A stretch of DNA of 64,000 nucleotides from contig NZ_JBAWKJ010000001.1 in assembly GCF_037095755.1 (NCBI RefSeq), forward strand, positions 1,181,001-1,245,000, given 5' to 3'. The DNA is from Sphingopyxis sp. CCNWLW2 (lineage in GTDB: Bacteria > Pseudomonadota > Alphaproteobacteria > Sphingomonadales > Sphingomonadaceae). Below are positions 31,272 to 39,759 of this stretch, in pieces. The position numbers and the translations under genes were made by a program. Every line of letters begins with the position of its first letter. Position 1 is the first letter of the stretch. Under the pieces are notes generated by a model that was not told the origin of the DNA, made no database searches, and saw only the letters and a program-made list of their open reading frames with translations.

Positions 31272-33362
31272 ATGTCGGCCGTATTTCACGGATCATCGCA
31301 GATCCTGTTGGCTTTGCTGTCGGTCGCGCCCGCCGCGGCGCAGGAACCCACCGGCGACGCGCCGCCGGCGATCCCCGTTCCGGTGAATGGCGCCGAACGC
31401 TATACGCCCGCCGACTTCACGCGTTTCGCGCCGCGCACCGCGCTCGACATGGTCGAAAAGGTGCCGGGCTTCCTGATCGTCACCGGGACCAACGGCGGTG
31501 AGCGCGGGCTGGGCGCGGCGACCGAGAATGTGCTGATCAACGGCGAGCGCATCGCGAACAAATCGACCGACGCGCGCACCGCGCTGGCACGGATCACCGC
31601 GGCCGAGGTCGCCTATATCGACATCGTCGACGGCGCCGGGCTGAACGTCCCCGGGCTGACCGGACAGGTCGCGAATGTCGTGCTCGTCGCAGGTGCGGGA
31701 AGCGGCGGGTATAAGACGACGATCCGCTGGCAGCCCGAATGGCGTCCGCGGCTCGAGAAGAACTGGCTGAACGGCGAGATTTCGACGACGGGCAAGCTCG
31801 GCGGCACCAATTTGACATTGAGCCTCAAGAACGAAGCCACACGCAAGGGTCATTGGGGGCCCGAGCGCGTTTACGACGGCAATGGCGCGCTGCTGTTCAC
31901 GCGCGACGAGTTCGGCGCCTATGATGGCGAGCGGCCGCGGCTGTCGGCGGCGCTCGCGCGCACCACGGCGAACGGCAACAAATGGAATTTGAACCTTGGC
32001 GGCCAGCTGCAGCTGCTCGACGAACGCGTCGACAGCGTGTCGGAGCGGCCGGCGAACGGCATTGTGCGCGAGGCGTTCAAGTTTACCGAAGACGAAGCCA
32101 ATTTCGACATCGGCGGCGATTATGAGCTGGGGCTGGGCAAGGGGCGGCTGAAGCTGATCACGCTCTATCGTTTTGAGCATAGTCCGTTCGTCGACAGCTT
32201 TATCGTCGATCGCGAAATCGGCGGACGCACCGGCGAGCGGTTCAAGCAGACCGCCGACGAGGGCGAATCGATCCTGCGCGGCGAATATAGCTGGCGCACC
32301 GGCGGCGGCACCGACTGGCAGGTTGCACTGGAGGGCGCGTACAACACGCTCGACGTCGATTCCGAATTTGCGGTGCTGCAAGCCGACGGCAGTTTCCGGC
32401 CCGTCATCTTCGGCGGCGAACGCACCAAGGTCGAAGAAAAGCGCGGCGAGGCATCGCTGACCTGGGGGCGCGCGCTCGCGTCGAACCTGACCGCGCAGGT
32501 CAATCTGGGCGCCGAATATAGCGAGCTGAGCTCGTCGGGGCCGGGCGGGCTGACGCGCCGCTTCGTCCGGCCGAAGGGCAAATTGGCGCTGGCGTGGAAG
32601 GTGGCGCCCAAGACGACGATCAACTGGTTCGTGCAGCGCCGCGTCGACCAGCTCGACTTTTTCGATTTCGCGAGTTCGGTCGATGTCGCGAACGGGCAGG
32701 GCAATGGCGGCAACGGCCAGCTCGTGCCGCCCGTCCTCAATCGCACCGAGCTGGAAGTCGTGCAGGATATGGGCGCGTGGGGCAATGCGTCGGTCGCCTT
32801 CGCTTATGCTTATGCGCAGGACCTCGTCGACCAGGTGCCGCTGTCGCCGACCACCGAAGGACGCGGCAATTTGCCGCCCGCGCATCTTTATCGCATCAGT
32901 TCGAAGGCAACCTTGCTGCTCGACCCGCTGGGATGGACGGGCGCGCGGATCAACAGCGATATCACCCTGCGTCGCAACCGCGTGCGCGACCCGCTCACCG
33001 ACCTGTGGCGCGACCAGAGCGCGGGGCAGGAATATCTCGTCGATTTGAGCCTGCGTCACGACATTCCGCACACCAATCTGGCGTGGGGTGCAGGCTATTT
33101 CGACGAGCAGTTCAGCCCGAACCTGCGGCTCGGTGCGATCGAGAAGGAATATACCGACGGGCCGTTCGTCACCGCCTTCGTCGAGCATAAGGATGTCGCG
33201 GGCTTCACGGTGAAGCTGTCGTACCGCAACCTCGCGGGGATGAAGGACGGGTTCGACCGGACGGTGTTCGCCGACCGGCGCGACGGGCCGGTCGCGTTCA
33301 GCGAACGCCGGCTGCGCAAGTTCGGGCGCTTTTTCCAGCTGACGGTGACGGGGACGCTTTAG
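31272..33362 (+). CDS. TonB-dependent outer membrane receptor
   Basis: A 696-residue outer membrane transporter. It has a signal peptide (cleavage near AAAQ, residue 24) and a plug domain with FAPRTALDMVEKVPGFLIV and ENVLINGERIANKS, typical of plug folds. A long beta-barrel region rich in alternating polar/aromatic strands follows and ends in LTVTGTL. A GAGGGGG ribosome binding site precedes the ATG. The ligand is unknown: no neighbouring siderophore, cobalamin or sugar genes give a hint. It is followed by a long inverted repeat. Confidence 0.88.
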   Translation: MSAVFHGSSQILLALLSVAPAAAQEPTGDAPPAIPVPVNGAERYTPADFTRFAPRTALDMVEKVPGFLIVTGTNGGERGLGAATENVLINGERIANKSTDARTALARITAAEVAYIDIVDGAGLNVPGLTGQVANVVLVAGAGSGGYKTTIRWQPEWRPRLEKNWLNGEISTTGKLGGTNLTLSLKNEATRKGHWGPERVYDGNGALLFTRDEFGAYDGERPRLSAALARTTANGNKWNLNLGGQLQLLDERVDSVSERPANGIVREAFKFTEDEANFDIGGDYELGLGKGRLKLITLYRFEHSPFVDSFIVDREIGGRTGERFKQTADEGESILRGEYSWRTGGGTDWQVALEGAYNTLDVDSEFAVLQADGSFRPVIFGGERTKVEEKRGEASLTWGRALASNLTAQVNLGAEYSELSSSGPGGLTRRFVRPKGKLALAWKVAPKTTINWFVQRRVDQLDFFDFASSVDVANGQGNGGNGQLVPPVLNRTELEVVQDMGAWGNASVAFAYAYAQDLVDQVPLSPTTEGRGNLPPAHLYRISSKATLLLDPLGWTGARINSDITLRRNRVRDPLTDLWRDQSAGQEYLVDLSLRHDIPHTNLAWGAGYFDEQFSPNLRLGAIEKEYTDGPFVTAFVEHKDVAGFTVKLSYRNLAGMKDGFDRTVFADRRDGPVAFSERRLRKFGRFFQLTVTGTL

Positions 33363-33371
33363 GTATCACGG

Positions 33372-33444
33372 CCGTGAACCCCGGCGAAAGCCGGGGCCCA
33401 TGGTTACGGAAGCACTGGGCCCCGGCTTTCGCCGGGGTACACGG
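33372..33444. repeat. Long inverted repeat between the TonB receptor gene and gpmA
   Basis: Two arms of about 28 bp (CCGTG-AACCCCGGCGAAAGCC and onward, matched by GGCTTTCGCCGGGGTACACGG) are separated by about 15 bp, and each arm contains its own CCCCGGC-GAAA-GCCGGGG hairpin. The element sits between two convergent genes and can terminate both. It resembles dispersed sphingomonad palindromes. Confidence 0.75.
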
Positions 33445-33446
33445 TC

Positions 33447-34133
33447 TTACCGCTCGCTCAGATAATAACGCTCGCGCGCGCTGAGATCGTCGTTGAGGTC
33501 ATAGACGATCGGCTGGCCGGTCGGGATTTCGAGGCCGGTGATGTCGGCGTCCGAAATGCCCGAAAGATGCTTGACGAGCGCGCGCAGGCTGTTGCCGTGC
33601 GCCGAGATCAGCACCGTCTTGCCCGCGGCGAGTTCGGGGACGATCGCGGCTTCATAATAGGGCAGCACGCGCTCGATCGTGTCCTTGAGGCTTTCGGCGG
33701 CGGGGATATCGATCCCGGCGTAGCGCGGGTCGGTCGACAGGTCCCACGGCGAGCCGGCTTCGAGCGGCGGCGGCGGGATGTCGAAGCTGCGGCGCCAGAT
33801 CTTGACCTGATCGTCGCCATGCTTCGCCGCGGTCTCGGCCTTGTCGAGCCCCGTGAGGCCGCCATAATGGCGCTCGTTGAGGCGCCAGTCCTTGGTGACG
33901 GGGAGCCAGAGGCGGCCCATCGCCTCGAGCGCCAGGTTCAGCGTCTTGATCGCGCGCGACTGGACCGAGGTGAAGCAGGTGTCGGGGGCGATGCCCTTCG
34001 CCTTCATCAGCTCGCCCGCGGCGATCGCTTCGGCCGCGCCCTTTTCGGTGACATCGACATCCCACCAGCCGGTGAAGCGGTTTTCGAGATTCCACTGCGA
34101 CTGGCCGTGACGGATGAGGATGAGCTGGGGCAT
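33447..34133 (-). CDS. gpmA: 2,3-bisphosphoglycerate-dependent phosphoglycerate mutase
   Basis: Interconverts 3- and 2-phosphoglycerate in glycolysis and gluconeogenesis through a phosphohistidine. [20 protein letters not shown] holds the active His9, and GDxxR-type, RHYGxLxGLDK-like ([14 protein letters not shown]) and [10 protein letters not shown] motifs follow. The 228 residues are the short form common in alphaproteobacteria. AAGGA lies 7 nt before the ATG. Confidence 0.95.
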   Translation of the reverse strand: MPQLILIRHGQSQWNLENRFTGWWDVDVTEKGAAEAIAAGELMKAKGIAPDTCFTSVQSRAIKTLNLALEAMGRLWLPVTKDWRLNERHYGGLTGLDKAETAAKHGDDQVKIWRRSFDIPPPPLEAGSPWDLSTDPRYAGIDIPAAESLKDTIERVLPYYEAAIVPELAAGKTVLISAHGNSLRALVKHLSGISDADITGLEIPTGQPIVYDLNDDLSARERYYLSER

Positions 34134-34201
34134 TTCGGATCCTTGCGCTGGAGAGAGACGCCGCCCTTTAGCGCGGGTTTTCGCCGAACGCCAACCGCGC
34201 T

Positions 34202-34231
34202 CTTGAAATGGTTTCGCCGGCTACCAGATTG
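34202..34231 (+). promoter_or_regulatory. Putative heat-shock (RpoH) promoter of the hsp20 gene
   Basis: CTTGAAA, a perfect sigma-32 -35 element, is followed after about 16 nt by TACCAGATT, a weak match to the -10. It lies about 90-120 nt upstream of the small heat-shock gene, leaving a leader that contains the ROSE-like element. Confidence 0.4.
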
Positions 34232-34238
34232 ACCCTGT

Positions 34239-34318
34239 CCGGCCGCCGACACGGGGCCGGGCGGCGATCGCGGGACGTTCCCCGCGGTCCCTTGCTTCGC
34301 TTTGTAAAGGAAGAGAGA
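34239..34318 (+). promoter_or_regulatory. ROSE-like RNA thermometer in the hsp20 leader
   Basis: The leader holds GC-rich hairpins (GCCGCC with GGCGGC; CGCGGG with CCCGCG) and then a weak final hairpin covering the ribosome binding site. CUUGCUU at 34291-34297 pairs with AAGGAAG at 34307-34313, with a single internal G-G opposition. That is the hallmark of ROSE elements, where UYGCU masks the AGGA sequence. The ATG is at 34322. This arrangement predicts translation only when heat opens the last helix. Confidence 0.65.
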
Positions 34319-34321
34319 TCC

Positions 34322-34777
34322 ATGCGTAACAGTTTCGACTGGACCCCCTATCGCCGTTCGACCGTCGGGTTCGACCGATTGTTCGATTTCCTCGAAACGG
34401 GCGGTTCGGGCGCCGAAAATTATCCGCCCTTCGACATCGAAAAACTCGCCGACGACCATTTTCGCATCACCGTCGCGGTCGCCGGCTTCAAGTCCGACGA
34501 GATCGACATCACCGCGCAGCAGAATATGCTGACCGTCAGCGGCCGCAAGGCGCCGGTAGCCGAGGGCGAGGCGCGCCAATTGCTTTATAGCGGCATCGCG
34601 ACGCGCGCGTTCGAGCGCCGCTTCCAGCTCGCCGATTTCGTGCGCGTCGAACAGGCGGACCTCGCCGACGGGCTGCTCGCGATCGACCTGGTGCGCGAAG
34701 TTCCCGAGGCGATGAAGCCGCACAAGATCGCGATCGGCGGCAGCGCGCCGGTGATCGAGGACAAGAAGGCCGCGTAA
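34322..34777 (+). CDS. Small heat shock protein (Hsp20/IbpA family)
   Basis: ATP-independent holdase that keeps unfolding proteins soluble. The 151-residue product has a short N-terminal arm (FDWTPYRRSTVGFDRLFDFL) typical of class A bacterial small heat-shock proteins. The alpha-crystallin domain starts at YPPFDIEKLADDHFRITVAVAG (family wording) and includes the YSGIATRAFERRFQLAD stretch. The C-terminal motif is near RKIAI-like HKIAIGG. The start is set by the AAGGAAG site and fits the ROSE-like leader. A terminator hairpin follows. Confidence 0.93.
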   Translation: MRNSFDWTPYRRSTVGFDRLFDFLETGGSGAENYPPFDIEKLADDHFRITVAVAGFKSDEIDITAQQNMLTVSGRKAPVAEGEARQLLYSGIATRAFERRFQLADFVRVEQADLADGLLAIDLVREVPEAMKPHKIAIGGSAPVIEDKKAA

Positions 34778-34801
34778 AGGGCGCCCGATCGAACGAAGTT
34801 G

Positions 34802-34833
34802 CGGGGTCCGGAGTCCCTTCCGGGCCCCGTTTT
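34802..34833 (+). terminator. Rho-independent terminator of hsp20
   Basis: CGGGGTCCGGA pairs with TCCGGGCCCCG (one G-U pair) around a 6-nt loop and is followed by TTTTC. Confidence 0.75.
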
Positions 34834-34838
34834 CGTAC

Positions 34839-35306
34839 CTAAAGTACGCGCGTCATAAAGCGGCTGAACGGGTCGGGCCGGTAATCGGCGAAGGGCTCGC
34901 ACTCGGTGAAACCGTAACGCTGATAAAGCGCGATCGCGGGTTCGAAGGCGCCGCTCGATCCGGTTTCGAGGCTCAGACGCGCGAGGCCGCGGGTCCGCGC
35001 GATATCGATAATATGACCCAGCATATGCGCGGCGACGCCCTGCCGCAGGAAGGGTTCGGCGGTGCGCATCGATTTGATCTCGCCGTGCGCGCCATCGAGC
35101 ATCTTGAGCGCGCCGCAGCCCGCGAGCTCGTCGCCGCGGTGGATCGACCAGAAGGTGACGCCGTCGGCGCGGAGGCCCTCGAAATCGAGGAAGTGACAGC
35201 TTCCGGCCGGCGAGTTCGCGACCATGCCCGCGAAATGTTGCTCGAGCAGCGCACGGATGGCGGCGCCCGACAGATCATCCTCGACGATCCGCCAGGCTCC
35301 CGTCAC
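34839..35306 (-). CDS. GNAT family N-acetyltransferase
   Basis: A 155-residue acetyltransferase. The acetyl-CoA binding motif A is [20 protein letters not shown] (R/QxxGxG/A-type pyrophosphate loop RQGVAA), and the C-terminal half has [11 protein letters not shown] and [14 protein letters not shown], usual for PhnO/putative N-acetyltransferases. I chose the GTG at 35306 because it overlaps the stop of the preceding peptidase gene as GTGA. The substrate is unknown. It is third in an operon with a lipoprotein and an M14 peptidase. Confidence 0.8.
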   Translation of the reverse strand: MTGAWRIVEDDLSGAAIRALLEQHFAGMVANSPAGSCHFLDFEGLRADGVTFWSIHRGDELAGCGALKMLDGAHGEIKSMRTAEPFLRQGVAAHMLGHIIDIARTRGLARLSLETGSSGAFEPAIALYQRYGFTECEPFADYRPDPFSRFMTRVL

Positions 35307-36412
35307 AGCAGCTGGTCCAGCGTCGCGAGGCACGCGCGCGCGAGCAGCTTCGAGCGTTCGGGCGACCAGCCGGCGACAGGGTCGGGGAGGTCGCGATTGT
35401 CCTTGAACGGCATTTCGAGCGTCATCGACACCGCGCCAAAACGTTCGGCGACCTGCGTCGTCGACATCGAGAGGTTGGCCTGCCCCGGCGCGGTTTCGGT
35501 ATAGCCGAGGTCGAGCTGGAAATCGGGGGTGTTCGCCGCGAGCGCGGTTTCGAACGCCTTATATTTTGCGGTCTGCTCGGGCTTCAGCGACGGAATGCCT
35601 TCGAAGCCCGCGAGGAAGACCGCGGGGATCGCTTCGTCGCCGTGGATGTCCATCGCCCAGTCGACGCCGGTTTCATCCATCGCGTTACGCACCACGAGGA
35701 CTTCGGGGCTGCGTTCGGCGGTCGGATTATCCCATTCGCGGTTGAGGTTCACCCCGGCAAAATTGGTGCGCAGATGCCCGCGGCACGAACCGTCGGGATT
35801 CATATTCGGGACGATGTGGAAGCGGCATTTCGCGCGCAGCGAACGCGCGTGCGGGTCGGCGGGATCGACGAGCTTTTCGAGCGCGCCTTCCATCCACCAT
35901 TCGGCCATGCTCTCCCCCGGATGCTGGCGCGCATAAAGCCACACCTGCGTCTCGCCCGTGCCGAGTTCGAGGCAGTCGATCGGCTGGCCTTCGAGGCTGG
36001 TGCCGAGGCAGCGGTAGGTCACGCCTTCGCATTCGGCGATCTGGGCGACGAGGTCGTGATGGCGTTCCATCGAATAGGGCGCGAAATAGGCGATGTAGAG
36101 GATCGGGCTTTCGGCCGTGTGCTGGATCGTCAGCGTGCCGGCCTCATAAGCCGTATCGAGGCGGAACCAGGTTTCGCGATCGGTGCTCGCGCAGGCGGCA
36201 TAACCCGGCCAGCCATCGGGATAAGCCGAATCGCCAAGCCCCGTGATCGCGAGGTCGAGCGCGTCGCCGACCGCGCACGAGACGCGGAAGTGGAACCATT
36301 GGAAAAAGTCCGATTCGCGGTCCTTGCGAATCGAAAGGCGCGCCGACGTGCCGTCGACATTTTCCACGACGATATTGCCGCTGTCGAAAGCGGCGTTGAT
36401 GCTGATGGTCAT
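35303..36412 (-). CDS. M14-type zinc carboxypeptidase (cytosolic carboxypeptidase-like)
   Basis: A 369-residue member of the M14 family close to cytosolic carboxypeptidases. The first 120 or so residues form the beta-sandwich N domain. Zinc ligands are H164 and E167 in [12 protein letters not shown], and H257 in DIHGDE. Substrate-binding NMNPDG and NLNREW follow, and E333 in MTLEMPF is the catalytic glutamate. No signal peptide is seen from the chosen start at 36412, which overlaps the lipoprotein gene stop as ATGA. The physiological peptide substrate is unknown. Confidence 0.88.
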   Translation of the reverse strand: MTISINAAFDSGNIVVENVDGTSARLSIRKDRESDFFQWFHFRVSCAVGDALDLAITGLGDSAYPDGWPGYAACASTDRETWFRLDTAYEAGTLTIQHTAESPILYIAYFAPYSMERHHDLVAQIAECEGVTYRCLGTSLEGQPIDCLELGTGETQVWLYARQHPGESMAEWWMEGALEKLVDPADPHARSLRAKCRFHIVPNMNPDGSCRGHLRTNFAGVNLNREWDNPTAERSPEVLVVRNAMDETGVDWAMDIHGDEAIPAVFLAGFEGIPSLKPEQTAKYKAFETALAANTPDFQLDLGYTETAPGQANLSMSTTQVAERFGAVSMTLEMPFKDNRDLPDPVAGWSPERSKLLARACLATLDQLL

Positions 36413-37029
36413 TTGACGCTGATAGTGCGTCCCGATTCCCCGGGGAAGTCCCTGAATAGCGCGTCGGCCAATTTCGCCGCGGCGAGGCTGGGCTGGCTGG
36501 CGGGCGCCTTCACCGGGACGGCGGTCAGCGCGCGGCCTTCCCACAACGCTTGACCGCTCGCGGCATCGTCGATGCGCACCGCGAGCTGGAGATCGGCCAT
36601 CCGTTTCGGACCACCGCCGAGGTTGAGGCCGATTCCGAGTCCGACGCCCGACCCGTAGCTGCCCGTCGAACCGCCGACCCCGACCGAGACGGGCGAACGC
36701 CTGCCGACGCCTTCACGGTTCATGCGTTCGAAACCGATCCGCACCTTCAAGGGCGCGCGGGCGCCGTCGGGCGCCGCGACGAGTCCCTGCCGCTGCAATT
36801 GCTGCTCGACCGCGGTGCGGTAGCTGTTCCATTCGAGCGAGGGCGCGTCGATCATCGCCCCGGCATTGCCGAGCGGCGCGGTGTCGACCGTATAGCGCGT
36901 GCCCGGTGCCCAGCCCGCAGGCGCGCTGGCGTGGAAGCGCGTGACCTCAACCGGGGGGACCGCGGTGGCGCAGCCACCGAGAGCGAGCGCCGCTGCAGCG
37001 AGCAGGGCGACGGAAATTTGACGCGTCAT
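36409..37029 (-). CDS. DUF4136-like lipoprotein
   Basis: A 206-residue protein with a lipoprotein signal (ALALGGC, Cys about residue 20). The mature domain resembles DUF4136: [23 protein letters not shown] early, a Gly-rich central part ([20 protein letters not shown]), and [21 protein letters not shown] late. It is presumably anchored in the outer membrane. The start at 37029 is the internal Met directly before the Arg-containing n-region. It heads the three-gene operon with M14 peptidase and GNAT, with start-stop overlaps between all members. Confidence 0.72.
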   Translation of the reverse strand: MTRQISVALLAAAALALGGCATAVPPVEVTRFHASAPAGWAPGTRYTVDTAPLGNAGAMIDAPSLEWNSYRTAVEQQLQRQGLVAAPDGARAPLKVRIGFERMNREGVGRRSPVSVGVGGSTGSYGSGVGLGIGLNLGGGPKRMADLQLAVRIDDAASGQALWEGRALTAVPVKAPASQPSLAAAKLADALFRDFPGESGRTISVK

Positions 37030-37082
37030 CCGGACATCATGCGCCAGCAAATATGGCTTGGCAATGAACGGCCTATCGCGCC

Positions 37083-37152
37083 GTCATGCCGGGCTTGACC
37101 CGGCATCCATCGACGTGGCGCAGATGGACCCCGGATCAAGTCCGGGGTGACG
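37083..37152. repeat. Two-hairpin dispersed repeat, copy 2
   Basis: GTCATGCCGGGCTTGACCCGGCAT is followed after about 22 nt by CCCCGGATCAAGTCCGGGGTGAC. The outer ends GTCAT/GTGAC are inversely related and each half is itself a hairpin. It lies between sleB and the lipoprotein gene. Confidence 0.8.
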
Positions 37153-37190
37153 ATAAAGGGGAGGGCGCGATCTACATCGCGCCCATCCGA

Positions 37191-37868
37191 TCAACGATAG
37201 AAGATGTGGTTGTCGATCTGCGCGATGCGCGTCTTGCGCCAGCCCGGCGAGACGTAGCGCGCGTGGAAGAAGAGCGCGCCCGGGGCGTGGTTCTTCCAGC
37301 TGCCGTCGCGGGCGATCTGCGCGATCGCCACGGCGTTGCTCCACTGCGCCGCGTTGCGCACCGCGGGCATCCGGCCGCCGCGCACGAAGCTGAACTGGCT
37401 CTTTTGGTGGACGACGCCGCACAGGCTCTTGGGAAAGCGGCCCGACTGGGCGCGGTTGATCACGACATGCGCGACGGCGAGCTGGCCGGGGAGCGATTCG
37501 CCGCGCGATTCGAAATAGACCGCGCCGGCGAGGCAGCGCAGTTCGGCGTCGATGTCGGCGGGCTTGGGCGTTTCGGCAACGAGTTCGGCGAGCGAATCGG
37601 CGGTCGAGTCAGCGGTCACCGGGGCCGGCTTCGGCTCGGTGGCGGGTTCTTCGTCGGTCTTGCTATTGTCTTCGACCGGCGCTTCGGCTGTGGTCGACAG
37701 ATCCGCCTTTTCAGCCACGACCGGCGCGTCGGCGCCCGGCAGGATGATCGTGGGGATATTGGCGTCGGCCGCAAGATCGCTTGCAAAGCCCGGTTCCGCC
37801 AAAAGCAGCATGGAGGCGGCAGTCATGCCGACGGCAGCCATGCCGGCTACGTTCAGAATGCGACTCAT
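37191..37868 (-). CDS. Cell wall hydrolase, SleB family
   Basis: A 225-residue exported hydrolase. It has an N-terminal signal or anchor segment (AAVGMTAASMLLLAEPGFAS), a low-complexity Ala/Glu/Thr/Pro linker (about 45-105), and a C-terminal SleB (Hydrolase_2) domain. That domain has CLAGAVYFESRGE, where the Glu of FESRGE is the expected catalytic acid, then VAHVVINRAQSGRFP and the SWKNHAPGALFFHARYV end. It probably cleaves peptidoglycan glycan strands in envelope remodelling. ATG at 37868 is preferred to an upstream TTG at 37880. Confidence 0.85.
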   Translation of the reverse strand: MSRILNVAGMAAVGMTAASMLLLAEPGFASDLAADANIPTIILPGADAPVVAEKADLSTTAEAPVEDNSKTDEEPATEPKPAPVTADSTADSLAELVAETPKPADIDAELRCLAGAVYFESRGESLPGQLAVAHVVINRAQSGRFPKSLCGVVHQKSQFSFVRGGRMPAVRNAAQWSNAVAIAQIARDGSWKNHAPGALFFHARYVSPGWRKTRIAQIDNHIFYR

Positions 37869-38062
37869 ATTGTCCGTCAAAAGTGCGGCCGATGAACCGA
37901 ACCTCTCAAAACAGGCGGGGGACTAAGGTCCTGTATCGCCGCCTGCGGTCATCGTCCGACTGCGTGTCCAAACCGTTTGCCGGGTGCTTGCAAAGCAGTG
38001 CAACCCGCGGAACGACCTACGCGTTATCGAATGGGCGGCACTTATTGTGCGCCGCAACAGAG

Positions 38063-38401
38063 TCAAGTTAACGCGGCCCACTCCGCGACGAGTTGTGGCG
38101 CATCTGCGATATCCAGTTCGATCAGCCACATATCGGGATCGGCCTTTCGCCGCCGAGCCTGATAGATCGCCCGCGATTCACCATCTTTTGCGTCGGCCGG
38201 ACCGACCTCCTCCCAGATATAGTGGCCGTCCGCCGAAAAGCGGCGTTCGAGCAGCGGTCCCGCTTCACCGCGATCGCTGCATTGGACGAGAATGATTCCG
38301 GAGGTTTCGTCGCCCTTGATAACCACGGTCGCAAAGCCGCCGGCCGCTTCGGTGCGGCGAAGCAGCAGGTCGACGAGGAAACGGCTTTTGAGGCGGGTCA
38401 T
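38063..38401 (-). CDS. DUF1491 family protein
   Basis: A 112-residue alphaproteobacterial protein of unknown function. It opens MTRLKSRFLVDLLLRRTEAAGG and contains GHYIWEEVGP and DPDMWLIELDIAD, the family landmarks. No signal peptide or membrane segment is visible, so it should be cytoplasmic. The 182-nt spacer to sleB downstream holds nothing I can identify. Confidence 0.8.
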   Translation of the reverse strand: MTRLKSRFLVDLLLRRTEAAGGFATVVIKGDETSGIILVQCSDRGEAGPLLERRFSADGHYIWEEVGPADAKDGESRAIYQARRRKADPDMWLIELDIADAPQLVAEWAALT

Positions 38402-38412
38402 ACCAAATTCGC

Positions 38413-38518
38413 CGTGCCCCCGCGCAGGCAGGGGCCCATCACCTGCCGTCGCGAGTCAAGAAACCGGCGGGTGACAAGGATAGCTTTGGAGATGGGCCCC
38501 TGCCTTCGCAGGGGCACG
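38413..38518. repeat. Long inverted repeat between ptsN and DUF1491
   Basis: Two 28-bp arms, 38413-38440 and 38491-38518 (CGTGCCCC...GGGGCCCATC against GATGGGCCCC...GGGGCACG), are almost perfect complements. A 50-bp spacer separates them. It starts 12 bp upstream of the DUF1491 start and ends 10 bp after the ptsN stop, so it could act as a terminator for ptsN. Confidence 0.75.
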
Positions 38519-38527
38519 AATCTTATG

Positions 38528-38992
38528 TCAGGCCGCGTCACGCGCTTCGGTGTCGGCGAGCATCGCATACAGCGCTTCGTCACTCTTCGCGCCGCGCAGC
38601 CGTTCGGCGATCGCGTCGTTGCGGAGCATCCGCGACACGCCCGCGAGCGCCTTCAGATGATCGGCGCCGGCATCGAGCGGCGAGAGCAGGATGAAGAGCA
38701 GGTCGACCGGCAGGCCGTCGACCGCGGTAAAGTCGATCGGACGCGCCAGTTGCAGGAACAGGCCGCGCACGCCGCCGAGATCGGCCATCTTGGCATGCGG
38801 AAGCGCGATCCCGCGCCCGAATCCGGTCGAGCCGAGGCGTTCGCGTTCGAGCAGCGCCTCGCTGACTTCGCCCGCATCGAGGCCGAGCGAACGCGCCGCG
38901 AGATCGCCCACGAAGGGGAAGAGCGCCTTTTTCGAATCGAGCTGCACATGCGCGCGCACGGTCGCCGGATAGAGAAGGGAAGAAAGATTCAT
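38528..38992 (-). CDS. ptsN: PTS IIA-like nitrogen-regulatory protein PtsN
   Basis: Phosphoacceptor of the regulatory nitrogen PTS chain (PtsP, NPr, PtsN), which in other bacteria tunes potassium uptake and stress responses rather than sugar import. The 154 residues have the fructose-type IIA fold, with the phosphorylated His66 in GIALPHAKM and the SPLDAGADHLKALA segment. The start at 38992 is set by homology. It lies 148 nt after hpf, the usual pairing. rpoN, often found just ahead of hpf, is not in this window. Confidence 0.92.
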   Translation of the reverse strand: MNLSSLLYPATVRAHVQLDSKKALFPFVGDLAARSLGLDAGEVSEALLERERLGSTGFGRGIALPHAKMADLGGVRGLFLQLARPIDFTAVDGLPVDLLFILLSPLDAGADHLKALAGVSRMLRNDAIAERLRGAKSDEALYAMLADTEARDAA

Positions 38993-39140
38993 TGTCTGAT
39001 CAAATCTTGTTAAACGCCGGCCGCCGCCAGAAAACATGCTGGCAGGCGATCGCGGATCTGTCGTGGCAGGCCCCCCGCCAACCCGGCTTCGGGCATCGTT
39101 GGGCGCGGCCCTTAAGCCGGATGGCGGAGAAAATCCAGTC

Positions 39141-39713
39141 CTATCGTGGTTCGACCCAGCCGATCGTCCCGTCGTCGCGGCGATAGACCATATTGTGCGT
39201 GCCGGTCTTGCTGTTGACGAAGAGCAGCGCGTTGGTGTTGCGAAGGTCGAGCATCATCACCGCGTCGGACACGCTGCTGCTCGGAATATCGACGCGCGTT
39301 TCGGCGATGATCGCGGGCGCATCGCCCGCATCCTCTTCGCCGCCGCCGTCGAAGACGATGTAGCTGGCGTTATCATCGATCTCGTCGACCGTCGGCGAAG
39401 GTGCCGCCACGCCGTTGTTATGGTCCTTCAATCGCCGCATATAGCGCCTGAGCTGCTTTTCGATGCGCTCGGCGGCGCCTTCGAACGCGACATGCGCATC
39501 CTGCGCCTGGCCGTGCCCCTTCAGCACCAGCCCCTGCATCACATGCGCGACGATGTCGCACTGGAAACTGTCGTGCGGTCCTTTTCCGAAGGTCGCGTGC
39601 GCCCCGATTGCGCGCGAGAAATATTTGTCGGCAATCGCGTTCATCCGGTCCGACACATGCGCCTGAAGCGCTTCGCCGGTTTCGATCTGGTGGCCAGAGA
39701 CGCGGATTTCCAT
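39141..39713 (-). CDS. hpf: Ribosome hibernation promoting factor, long form
   Basis: Dimerises 70S ribosomes into inactive 100S particles in stationary phase. The 190 residues contain the N-terminal HPF/YfiA domain (MEIRVSGHQIETGEALQAHV through MRRLKDHN), a spacer, and the C-terminal dimerisation domain (VMMLDLRNTNALLFVNSKTG) that defines the long form. AAGGAG lies 9 nt before the ATG. It is placed between dnaQ and ptsN. Confidence 0.94.
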   Translation of the reverse strand: MEIRVSGHQIETGEALQAHVSDRMNAIADKYFSRAIGAHATFGKGPHDSFQCDIVAHVMQGLVLKGHGQAQDAHVAFEGAAERIEKQLRRYMRRLKDHNNGVAAPSPTVDEIDDNASYIVFDGGGEEDAGDAPAIIAETRVDIPSSSVSDAVMMLDLRNTNALLFVNSKTGTHNMVYRRDDGTIGWVEPR

Positions 39714-39759
39714 TTTTCTTCTCCTTCTGGGCCGGTGCGATGACTTTAAGGGAGTGTCA

